A DNA stretch of 49,887 bases from Rhodospirillales bacterium (GTDB taxonomy: Bacteria; Pseudomonadota; Alphaproteobacteria; Rhodospirillales; Shumkoniaceae). The notes under the pieces were generated by a model. That model saw nothing but the letters and a program-made list of their open reading frames with translations, did not search any database and was not told the origin of the DNA. Positions within the stretch are counted from its first letter, which is position 1, and the number at the start of each line of letters is the position of its first letter. The stretch covers positions 1 through 49,887 of the forward strand of contig JANQJG010000130.1 of NCBI GenBank assembly GCA_028281785.1. Reading direction: 5' to 3'. Shown here piece after piece: positions 1 through 7,071 of this stretch. A program made the translations under genes and the position numbers.

Positions 1-33
1 TGCTCGGTCGGTGCGCCGCTCTATTTCAATGAG

Positions 34-98
34 TTAGATCAGATTCACGCGATTAAATGGTATTGTAGAGCGATTCCATTTAATCGCGATCTGATCTA
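34..98. repeat. Imperfect long inverted repeat (hairpin) at the methyltransferase 3' end
   Basis: Two arms, about 35-60 and 75-98, are near-complementary around a short AT-rich loop. Both carry the words GATCAGAT and CGATTAAATGG in inverted orientation. The right arm contains the TAG stop codon (96-98) of the minus-strand methyltransferase, so the hairpin would form at the very end of that transcript and may act as a terminator or mRNA 3' stabiliser. The left arm has a three-base insertion relative to the right one. It could also be one copy of a dispersed palindromic repeat; I did not notice another copy in this window. Confidence 0.55.
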
Positions 99-794
99 GC
101 CCGACTTCACCATGCGAAACAGAACCTTCACCTCGTCCGCATAGGTCAACCGTTCCACAACCGTCGCGTAATACTGGCTCTGTTCGTCGACCGGCACGAA
201 ACCGTCATAGCCGAATTTCCGCGCCGCCACCTCGAAGCCGCTCGAAATGAAGGCCGACGCGCAGTCATCGGGAGAATAGTCCTGAACCGGCAGATTGGTG
301 GTTTCCGCGATCAGCCCGCGCCAACGAGGCCAGAGCGGATTATCGGCGTGACAGCCGATGACCGCGTAATAGGTGCCCCCCTCGCGAAGGACCTCGCGAA
401 TCTGCCGGGCATGGGCGGCCAAATCCGGCAGCAGGTACAGCACCTCATAGCTGAACGCGATATCGAAACGGCCCGACCAATCCGAGAGTTGATCCGCAAT
501 CCGGTAATCCAGGGGCATGTCGCCCTTCAGCTCGTTGGCCCTGCGGACCGATTCGACGGCGATGTCGACACCGAGCCCGAATTTGAAGGGACGTGCGGCG
601 TACAGCGTTCTGAGGAAACCGCCCTGATTGCAGCCGAAATCCAGGACGGTTTTCGTCGACAGGTCGTGCTCTGGAATTTTGTCGATGAAATGCCGCCACA
701 TCGGTCCATGGTGAGACCCCATGGAGTCCTCTCGGCGCGCATCGGTGTGCCATGTCTTGATCACTCGAACTGAGCTCGTCATCCCCATCCCCAT
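96..794 (-). CDS. Class I SAM-dependent methyltransferase
   Basis: Predicted cytoplasmic methyltransferase of unknown substrate, about 232 residues from the chosen start. Motif I, VLDFGCNQGGF, lies near residues 50-60 and the acidic ribose-binding residue follows in GLGVDIA (about residue 77). FDIAFSYEVLYLLPD matches motif IV/post-motif of the Methyltransf_11/25 type, and a loop with LREGGTYYAV follows. The start is uncertain: the frame is open further upstream (ATG at 833, TTG at 854) and three ATGs lie close together at 794, 788 and 782. None has a strong Shine-Dalgarno; 794 has GGCGG eight bases upstream. It stands alone, divergent from the DUF2461 gene. The class is secure, the substrate is not. 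Confidence 0.85.
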   Translation of the reverse strand: MGMGMTSSVRVIKTWHTDARREDSMGSHHGPMWRHFIDKIPEHDLSTKTVLDFGCNQGGFLRTLYAARPFKFGLGVDIAVESVRRANELKGDMPLDYRIADQLSDWSGRFDIAFSYEVLYLLPDLAAHARQIREVLREGGTYYAVIGCHADNPLWPRWRGLIAETTNLPVQDYSPDDCASAFISSGFEVAARKFGYDGFVPVDEQSQYYATVVERLTYADEVKVLFRMVKSG

Positions 795-953
795 TTCTGT
801 AGCCGCCGCGCCGCGATGCCGGCCTATCTCCATTTCATCTGGTTCATCTGGCAAATCCGCGCTTGAATGTCGAATGAATGTTTGGCAGCAAAAGTGGGGG
901 GCTGGGCATAAGGCGTAGAGGTCCCCTCCAACCCGGAGGCGAGAGGGGCACCC

Positions 954-1646
954 ATGACATCACGCGACGCCCATTTCAGCCCGGCATTGTTCCAGTTCCT
1001 GGGCGAACTCAGGCTCAACAACGAGCGGCCGTGGTTCGAGGCCAACAAGGCCCGCTACATGGCCGAGGTCCGAGATCCGATGCTGCGCTTCATCGGCGAT
1101 TTCGCGCCGCATCTGCGCTCGATCAGCCCGCATTTCGTGGCCGATCCCCGGCCCAATGGCGGTTCGCTGTTCCGCATCTACCGAGACGTCCGATTCTCCA
1201 AGGACAAGAGCCCCTACAAAACGATGGCGGCGGCCCATTTCCGCCACGCCACGGCCAAGGACGTGCACGCCCCCGGCTTCTATCTGCATCTCGAGCCCGG
1301 GGGGTGCTTCCTCGGAACCGGCATCTGGCATCCGGACGCACCGACCCTGGCGAAAATTCGGGAAAACATCGTCGACGATCCCGATGGTTGGACGGCGGCC
1401 AAGACCGATCCGGCCTTTGCCCGGGCATGGCAGCTCAGCGGCGAGTCCCTGAAACGCCCGCCCAAGGGGTACGATGCCGACCACCCGCTGATCGAGGATC
1501 TGAAGCGGAAGGACTTCGTTTCGATCGCCTCGGTCGAGGAGGAGGCGGTCTGCGCGCCGAACTTTCTGGACCGTTTCGCGGAGCTGTGCCGGTCCGCGGC
1601 GCCGTTCATGCGGTATTTGACCCGCGCGGTCGGCGCAAGCTGGTAA
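954..1646 (+). CDS. DUF2461 (TIGR02453) family protein
   Basis: 230-residue soluble protein of the DUF2461 family, whose biochemical role I do not know. Family hallmarks seen are an N-terminal FQFLGELRLNNERPWFEANK block (split here: FLGELRLNNERPWF near residue 14), FRIYRDVRFSKDKSPYKT in the first third, and the glycine-rich FYLHLEPGGCFLGTGIW block. The length is normal for the family. The ATG at 954 is preceded by GAGAGGGG at good spacing. The gene is monocistronic and convergent with the TetR gene that ends at 1698. Nothing around it suggests a pathway. Confidence 0.88.
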   Translation: MTSRDAHFSPALFQFLGELRLNNERPWFEANKARYMAEVRDPMLRFIGDFAPHLRSISPHFVADPRPNGGSLFRIYRDVRFSKDKSPYKTMAAAHFRHATAKDVHAPGFYLHLEPGGCFLGTGIWHPDAPTLAKIRENIVDDPDGWTAAKTDPAFARAWQLSGESLKRPPKGYDADHPLIEDLKRKDFVSIASVEEEAVCAPNFLDRFAELCRSAAPFMRYLTRAVGASW

Positions 1647-1697
1647 CCCGCCAGGAAAAACCCTTCGCTTAGTTTTCTTTCCAATCGCCCCGGTCGG

Positions 1698-2333
1698 TCA
1701 GCGCCTGCGGAAGAGCCGGGCGAGCCCCGTCGGGGCCTTGCGCAGGATCTTGAGCCCAAGGTCCGGCAACGCCCGGGCGAAGGAATCGTCCAACGGCGCG
1801 TGGCCGAGCAGAAGCCGGAAGTACACAGGACCGTAAAGCAGGTCCATGGCCAGCTCGACATCGAGGTCGGAATCGAATTCGCCCTCGGCGATGCCCCGCT
1901 CGATGATCTCCCGCGCGGCGGCCCGACGATGAAACAGAAAGGTCTCGCGATAGGTCTCCAGGATGGACGGATCCGACTGGCCCTCGGCGATGATCTCGGC
2001 GACGATTCGGCCGTAGGGGCCGCTCAGGGCCTCCACCAGGCTCGCGGCTTGCAGGGCCAGCGTCTCCGCCGCCGTCTCGGCCTCCGGGAACGACGTGGCC
2101 GCGACGACCTTGTCGAAGAAGGCGTCGATGACCACGGCCGCCTTGTTGGGCCACCAACGATAGATGGTCGTCTTGCCGACCCCGGCCTCGCGGGCGATAC
2201 CCTCGATGGAAAGCTCCCGCACCGTGCCGCTTTCGAGCAGCCGCTGGGTCGCGGCAAGGATCGCCCGCCGTGACTTCTCGGATCGCGGACGCCCAGGTTG
2301 GCGAGTCGGCTGGGGTGAGGACTCACTCTCCAT
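1698..2333 (-). CDS. TetR/AcrR family transcriptional regulator
   Basis: DNA-binding repressor-type regulator, about 211 residues. The N-terminal helix-turn-helix is clear (IEGIAREAGVGKTTIYRWW, roughly residues 43-61), preceded by a basic GRPRSEKSRRAILAA tract. The C-terminal half is helical and ligand-binding, with a family type I cannot assign. The ATG at 2333 is preferred because GGGGGT sits just upstream; an in-frame GTG at 2351 is the alternative. The gene lies 76 bp downstream of a small membrane protein gene on the same strand, and the two may form one unit. A candidate promoter with an imperfect dyad lies just upstream (2361-2402). Target genes are unknown. Confidence 0.9.
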   Translation of the reverse strand: MESESSPQPTRQPGRPRSEKSRRAILAATQRLLESGTVRELSIEGIAREAGVGKTTIYRWWPNKAAVVIDAFFDKVVAATSFPEAETAAETLALQAASLVEALSGPYGRIVAEIIAEGQSDPSILETYRETFLFHRRAAAREIIERGIAEGEFDSDLDVELAMDLLYGPVYFRLLLGHAPLDDSFARALPDLGLKILRKAPTGLARLFRRR

Positions 2334-2360
2334 GTTACCCCCGTTTGACACACTCCCCTA

Positions 2361-2402
2361 TCTGATCAACGAGGATAACATATCAGACCCGTTTCGTATC
2401 AA
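2361..2402 (-). promoter_or_regulatory. Candidate promoter and dyad upstream of the TetR gene
   Basis: Read on the minus strand, TTGATA (2402-2397) and TTATCC (2378-2373) are separated by 18 bp and resemble -35/-10 boxes. TCTGAT (2361-2366) and ATCAGA (2382-2387) form an inverted repeat across the -10 region, as expected for an autoregulatory TetR operator. The match is modest and inferred only from position and symmetry. Confidence 0.3.
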
Positions 2403-2409
2403 GGATGCT

Positions 2410-2682
2410 TTAGCCACCTAGTCCGCCCGCAACCAATCGGCCCAGCGGCGTTGCAGCACCGGAAGAAGAAATGAAGTTCAGGATCAGCACCATCAAGGCC
2501 GAAAGGACGAAGGTTCGGGCCAGAAGGGGCCAGCCGCCGATGAGAGGCTGGAGCCGCGCGAGCAGAACCGCGATCGTCGGGAAAGCAGCAAGCCAGACAA
2601 GAATGGCGTTTCGCGTGCGCCAGCCGGCGATCCTGATTGCAGGATGTCGGGGCCGGCGAACCGGGCTTGGAAGAGACTTCAT
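2410..2682 (-). CDS. Small membrane protein, function unknown
   Basis: About 90 residues with two hydrophobic segments (NAILVWLAAFPTIAVLL and TFVLSALMVLILNFI) after a basic N-terminus, so likely an inner-membrane hairpin protein. The ATG at 2682 has GGAGG six bases upstream; the frame stays open to 2790 but that extension has no good start. The two-helix pattern resembles the C-terminal membrane tail found on some antibiotic-biosynthesis-monooxygenase proteins (from memory), but no enzymatic domain is present here. It lies upstream of, and co-directional with, the TetR gene and could be its regulated partner. No function assigned. Confidence 0.6.
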   Translation of the reverse strand: MKSLPSPVRRPRHPAIRIAGWRTRNAILVWLAAFPTIAVLLARLQPLIGGWPLLARTFVLSALMVLILNFISSSGAATPLGRLVAGGLGG

Positions 2683-2829
2683 TCCGAACCTCCGCGATGC
2701 TGGAACCGGGGCCGCGCATGACGAGCAAGGGTTAGTCATTTTTGGGACCAATGCGGCCCGCCCCGGCTGGACCTCCCGCGCCGCCGCCATCGCGAATATA
2801 TAAAAACGGAACGGATCGTTAAATATAGA

Positions 2830-3600
2830 TCAAATTGGGCCCGACTCGCCGGATTCCGTCTCCTCCGGCTCGACGCCATGGGACGTGACCAAGTCACGCA
2901 CGGCCTTGGCGGCCTCGGCCAGACGCGCGGGGTCCGCCGTGCGCAGCACGATCTCGGCTCCCACCTTGGCGCCGCGCTTGAAGGGATAGCTGCCGATCTC
3001 GACATCGGGAAACCGGGATTGGAGGTCGGCCAGCGGCCCGCCCATAACGCCTTCCGGCACCGCCGCCCCGATCGCCCGGGAGAGCATGGGCGCGCCACCC
3101 CTCAGCCGGTCGGTGATGCCCTCGAACATGGCCTGAAGGATGCGCGGGATGCCGGCCATCACGAAGACGTTGCCGATCTGAAAGCCGGGCGCGTGGCTGA
3201 CCGGGTTCTCGATGAGGGTGGCGCCGGCCGGGACCTCGGTCATCTTCAGCCGGGCCTCGGTGAGCTCGGCCGCGCTGGAGTAGTTACGGAGCAGGAGCGC
3301 CCGCGCCTCGACATTGCGCTCCAAGGCGACGCCGAAGGCCTTGGCGACGCAGGCGGCGGTGATGTCGTCATGGGTGGGGCCGATGCCGCCGCTCGTAAAC
3401 ACGTAATCGAACTTCTCCCGGCATTCGTTGACCGCGGCGACGATCACGTCTTCCTCGTCGGGCAGCACGCGGGCCTCGGCCATGCGGATGCCGAGCGCGT
3501 TCAGCCGCGCGCCGATATAGGCGAGGTTGGCGTCCTTGGTGCGGCCGGAGAGCAGCTCGTTGCCGATGAGCAACATGCAGGCGGTCGGTCGATCGGACAT
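2830..3600 (-). CDS. CinA-like / MoaB-Mog domain protein (COG1058)
   Basis: 256-residue protein made only of the N-terminal molybdopterin-binding-like (MoCF) domain of CinA. It lacks the C-terminal nicotinamide-nucleotide amidase (PncC) domain, so it is about 60 percent of full CinA length. The family signature SGGIGPTHDD is at residues 70-79 and GNELLSGRTKDAN near 13-25. Such stand-alone proteins are often labelled competence/damage-inducible protein A, but the role is not established. The start ATG at 3600 follows a purine-rich GAGGAAAAGG. It is the last gene of a probable minus-strand run (foldase, argJ, GNAT-NUDIX, this gene), 60 bp after the fusion gene. Confidence 0.88.
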   Translation of the reverse strand: MSDRPTACMLLIGNELLSGRTKDANLAYIGARLNALGIRMAEARVLPDEEDVIVAAVNECREKFDYVFTSGGIGPTHDDITAACVAKAFGVALERNVEARALLLRNYSSAAELTEARLKMTEVPAGATLIENPVSHAPGFQIGNVFVMAGIPRILQAMFEGITDRLRGGAPMLSRAIGAAVPEGVMGGPLADLQSRFPDVEIGSYPFKRGAKVGAEIVLRTADPARLAEAAKAVRDLVTSHGVEPEETESGESGPI

Positions 3601-3660
3601 GGGAGCCTTTTCCTCTCTTTTTTTTGTGTCGGGGCCCCGGAAGTACGCTTGGGCTCGGAT

Positions 3661-4647
3661 TCAGAGAAAATCCCGAAGCATGGCGACCAGCGGCGCATCG
3701 GCGGGAGGCATCGGATAGTCGCCGAGGCGGGCCGGGCGCACCCATTTCACCCGCTGACCCTCGCGCGGCGTCACCTCCCCCTTCCACACCCGGCAGAGAT
3801 AGAGCGGCATGAGCAGGTGAAACCCGTCATAGGCGTGGGAGGCGAAGGTGAAGGGCGCGAGACAGCTTTCGGTCACGTCGATCGTAAGCTCCTCGTCGAG
3901 CTCGCGGATCAGCGCAGCTTCCGGCGTTTCCCCGGGTTTCACCTTGCCGCCCGGAAACTCCCAGAGGCCGCCCAGATGCTTGCCGTCCGGCCGCCGGGCG
4001 ATGAGAACCCGGCCATCGGCGTCGACAAGGGCGACGGCGGCCACGAGAAGCGTGGGTTTCTCGGCCTGCTGCCGTAACCAACCCTCCCGCGTGATCCTGT
4101 AGAGTCGGGTCGGCTGCCCGCTGCAGCGCCCTTTTTCGCCGGTCTCCTCGCCCTCGAAACCGAGCCCGGCCTTTTCGAGGACCCGGCAGGACCCGGGATT
4201 GGCCGGAAGCACCGTGGCCCTGGCCTCGGTAACGTCGGTGCCTTCGAAGAGCAGACGCAAGACGCGCCGCAGAGCCTCGGTTACAAGGCCCTGCCCCCAG
4301 AATGGCCGCCCGAGCCAATAGCCGAGGGTCGCCACCTGGTCCGCGATCTCGGCCCCGACACAGCCGATGAGGCCGGGAGCCCCGCGGCGTTCGAGGGCGA
4401 AGACAAGGCCGCCGCCGCTGGCGCGATCGCGGGCGCAGCTCTCAAGGAAGGTTCGCGCGTCCGCCTCCGCGTAAGGATGGGGAATCACCGCGGTATAGCG
4501 CGCCACATCCCAGTCGCCGGCGAGGGAAACGATTTGGGGGATATCCTGTTCGCAAGGCGGGCGCAGACGCAGACGGTCGGTCTCCAGCGGCCGCCCGTCC
4601 CAGGCACTGGCGGCGAGGCATCCCGGATCAGGACCGGTAGTCGGCAT
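3661..4647 (-). CDS. Bifunctional GNAT acetyltransferase - NUDIX (MutT-type) hydrolase
   Basis: A fusion of about 328 residues. Residues ~23-189 form a GNAT domain of the RimJ/RimL type (ETDRLRLRPP at the start, acetyl-CoA loop YWLGRPFWGQGLVTEALR near 110-128). Residues ~199-328 form a NUDIX domain with GGKVKPGETPEAALIRELDE followed by ELTI, a Nudix box in which the usual glycine of EExGU is threonine. The expected activities are transfer of an acetyl group to an amine and hydrolysis of an oxidised nucleotide such as 8-oxo-dGTP. Both substrates are inferred. The chosen ATG at 4647 lies inside the argJ end, a 20-base overlap that implies translational coupling. The frame is open further upstream within argJ. 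Confidence 0.88.
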   Translation of the reverse strand: MPTTGPDPGCLAASAWDGRPLETDRLRLRPPCEQDIPQIVSLAGDWDVARYTAVIPHPYAEADARTFLESCARDRASGGGLVFALERRGAPGLIGCVGAEIADQVATLGYWLGRPFWGQGLVTEALRRVLRLLFEGTDVTEARATVLPANPGSCRVLEKAGLGFEGEETGEKGRCSGQPTRLYRITREGWLRQQAEKPTLLVAAVALVDADGRVLIARRPDGKHLGGLWEFPGGKVKPGETPEAALIRELDEELTIDVTESCLAPFTFASHAYDGFHLLMPLYLCRVWKGEVTPREGQRVKWVRPARLGDYPMPPADAPLVAMLRDFL

Positions 4648-5860
4648 TGATGCGGATGTACTCCTCGGTGAGATCGCAGGTCCAGACCGTCGCGCGGCCG
4701 CGCCCGACGCCGACATCGACCGCGATCTCGACCTCCCGGCCCTTCATATGGGCCGCCACGGGCGCTTCGTCATAGCCCGGAACCGCAGTTCCGTTCTCGG
4801 CCACCCGGACGCCGCCGATATGGATGGCGAGGCGGTCCCGCTCGGCCCGTTCCCCAGCCTTGCCCACGGCCATGACGATCCGCCCCCAATTCGCGTCGGC
4901 ACCGGCGATGGCCGTCTTGACCAGGGGCGAGTCGGCGATGGCGCGGGCGATCCGGCGGGCGGCCCGGGCGCTCGCCGCCCCGGTTACCGTGATGGTCGCG
5001 AATTTGGATGCCCCCTCCCCGTCGCGTACGATCTGTTGCGCGAGGTCGATGAGCAGCTCGGTCAGCTTGCGTCGGAAGTCGCGCAACCGGGGATCGCCCA
5101 GGCTCGTGATCGGCGGATGGTCGGCGCCGGCCCCGGTCGCGAAAAGCAGCACCGTATCACTGGTCGAGGTGTCGCCATCGACGCTGACCGCGTTGAAGGA
5201 CTTGTCAGCCGCCGGGCGCAGGCAGGTCTCGAGAACCCCAGCGGGAAGCGCGGCGTCGGTGAAGACGAAGGCCAGCATGGTCGCCATGTCGGGAGCAATC
5301 ATGCCGGCGCCCTTGGCGATCCCGGAAAGCACCACGGGTCGGCCGTCGATGACGGCCGACCGGCTCGCCCCCTTGGGAAAGGTGTCCGTCGTCATGATGG
5401 CGGTCGCCGCGGCTTCCCAGGCGTCGTCCCTCAGCTTGTCCCGAAGCCCCGGAAGGGCCGAGACGATAGGGGCCGGGTCCATCTTCTCCGCGATCACGCC
5501 GGTGGAGGCGACGAAGACCTCCTCGGGCCGGCACCCCAGGAGCGCGCAGGCGCCGGACACGGTCTTTTCCACGGCCTGAATGCCGGCGGCACCCGTGAAG
5601 GCGTTGGCGTTGCCGGTGTTGACGACCACCGCCCGCGCCGCGCCACCCGTTACTGCCTTCCGGCACCAGTCGACGGGCGCCGACGGCATCCGGGAGCGCG
5701 TGAAGACACCGGCAACCGTTGTTCCGGGCGTGAGTTCGACCAGCAGCAGGTCCTCCCGGCCTTCATACCGCACGCCGCAGGCGCCAGAGGCCATCCGCAC
5801 CCCGGGAACCGGCGGCAAGGCCGGAAATTCCTTCGGCGCCAGCGGCGATCGATGCGCCAT
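4628..5860 (-). CDS. argJ: ArgJ, glutamate N-acetyltransferase / amino-acid acetyltransferase
   Basis: Arginine biosynthesis enzyme that transfers the acetyl group from N-acetylornithine to glutamate and, in the bifunctional form, also uses acetyl-CoA. 410 residues, normal length. The autocleavage site KGAGMIAPDMATML places the nucleophile at Thr194, splitting the precursor into alpha and beta chains. NTGNANAFTG (81-90) and VASTGVI are the conserved oxyanion-hole region. The C-terminus ends ADYRS as in the family. ATG at 5860 has GGGAG upstream. It follows the parvulin gene by 94 bp and overlaps the GNAT-NUDIX gene downstream. Confidence 0.97.
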   Translation of the reverse strand: MAHRSPLAPKEFPALPPVPGVRMASGACGVRYEGREDLLLVELTPGTTVAGVFTRSRMPSAPVDWCRKAVTGGAARAVVVNTGNANAFTGAAGIQAVEKTVSGACALLGCRPEEVFVASTGVIAEKMDPAPIVSALPGLRDKLRDDAWEAAATAIMTTDTFPKGASRSAVIDGRPVVLSGIAKGAGMIAPDMATMLAFVFTDAALPAGVLETCLRPAADKSFNAVSVDGDTSTSDTVLLFATGAGADHPPITSLGDPRLRDFRRKLTELLIDLAQQIVRDGEGASKFATITVTGAASARAARRIARAIADSPLVKTAIAGADANWGRIVMAVGKAGERAERDRLAIHIGGVRVAENGTAVPGYDEAPVAAHMKGREVEIAVDVGVGRGRATVWTCDLTEEYIRINADYRS

Positions 5861-5954
5861 CCCCGTCTCCCCCCAATGATCCGATCGTTATCGCCGAACG
5901 CCCCATGACCACGGGATGCCCCCGTAGCGCGACTTTCTCCGGCGAAACCTCAGC

Positions 5955-6785
5955 TTAGCGCGGCGTTCCGTCCGGGTTGAACCGCTCGATCGTCGCCTTC
6001 GACCGCAGATCCGCCATGTAAGACGTATGCAGTTCCTGGGACATTTCCTGACGGAGGGTGTCGCGCACCGCCTCGAAACTCGGCGGATCGGACTTGCGGT
6101 GCTCCTCCGTCTTGATCACGTGCCAGCCGAACTGGGTTTGAACAGGTTCCTGGGTGATCGCGCCATCCTCGAGCGCAAACGCGGCCTCGGCGAATTCCGG
6201 CACCATCTCTTCCTTGTTGAAGAAGCCCAGATCTCCCCCATTCGGACCGGACGGACCGGTCGAGTGCTCCTTGGCGAGCTCCGCGAAGTCGGCGCCTCCA
6301 TTCAGCTCCTCGATAAGCTTCTTGGCCTCGTCCTCGGTCTCGACCAGGATGTGGCGGGCGCGAATCTGATCGGTGCTGGAGAAGCTGGCGATCTGCTCGT
6401 CATACCGCGTGCGCAGCGCCTCGTCGGTGAGCCCCTCTTCGATATGGCGGCTGACGACGTTCTGCTCCAGGATCCGCTCCGTCGCCAGGGCAATTTCCCG
6501 CTTTATCGACTCGTCCTCCTGCAGTTTTTGCCGGCGCGCCTCGGCGGCCGCCAACTTGCTATCGATGATCGAGTTGAGGAGCGGATCGTAGATGACGTGG
6601 AGCGGCATGGCCCGATATTGCTCCGGCAGCAGCTGCTGGGCCTCCACGAGCTCGGAGAGGCGAATCTCGGTTCCGTCCACGGTGGCGACGACGGGGTCCT
6701 TGTCGGCCGCATCATCGGCCGCAGCAACCGGCCCCGCGACCACAAGGCCGAAGACCACGGCCGAGGCCAGGGCAGTTCTGATCAT
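5955..6785 (-). CDS. Exported parvulin-type peptidyl-prolyl isomerase
   Basis: 276-residue periplasmic folding factor. The N-terminus MIRTALASAVVFGLVVAGPVAAA is a signal peptide. A SurA/PrsA-like chaperone region follows, then one parvulin rotamase domain (ARHILVETEDEAKKL ... GGDLGFFNKEEMVPEF ... QFGWHVIKTE) in the C-terminal half. The ATG at 6785 is preferred because AGAAGG lies nine bases upstream; an in-frame ATG at 6794 overlaps that sequence and one at 6854 would bury the signal peptide. It is divergent from secA, so an export motor and an exported foldase are placed back to back. It heads the argJ run. Confidence 0.92.
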   Translation of the reverse strand: MIRTALASAVVFGLVVAGPVAAADDAADKDPVVATVDGTEIRLSELVEAQQLLPEQYRAMPLHVIYDPLLNSIIDSKLAAAEARRQKLQEDESIKREIALATERILEQNVVSRHIEEGLTDEALRTRYDEQIASFSSTDQIRARHILVETEDEAKKLIEELNGGADFAELAKEHSTGPSGPNGGDLGFFNKEEMVPEFAEAAFALEDGAITQEPVQTQFGWHVIKTEEHRKSDPPSFEAVRDTLRQEMSQELHTSYMADLRSKATIERFNPDGTPR

Positions 6786-6982
6786 AAAAGGCATCCTTCT
6801 TCGCTGAAATCGGCGCGGCTCGGCTTCTGTTCCGGACCGAGGCGCCACGCGCATCGGCGTGAGTCATGCATAACCCCGCCGGTGCGGCAAGGGAACAACA
6901 ATCGTCTGAAATGCTCACCCGAGTTCATATTGGGTGCGCAAAGGCCGCCCCCAAGCGCTCTCGCCCTCGCCACCGGCCCACA

Positions 6983-7011
6983 TTGACAGATGTCCGGCGG
7001 GGCTCTATCTC
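6983..7011 (+). promoter_or_regulatory. Sigma-70 type promoter for secA
   Basis: A perfect TTGACA (6983-6988) is followed, after 17 bp, by TATCTC (7006-7011), 60 bases before the secA ATG. The -35 box and spacing are ideal and the -10 box is weak. The remaining divergent region (6786-6982) holds no gene I can support; the promoter of the foldase gene must lie there but I could not fix it. Confidence 0.6.
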
Positions 7012-7071
7012 TTGCCCGGACGCCCGCGACGCGCCCTTTATTTATTTGCGCGGATTTCTTGAGGATTATTC

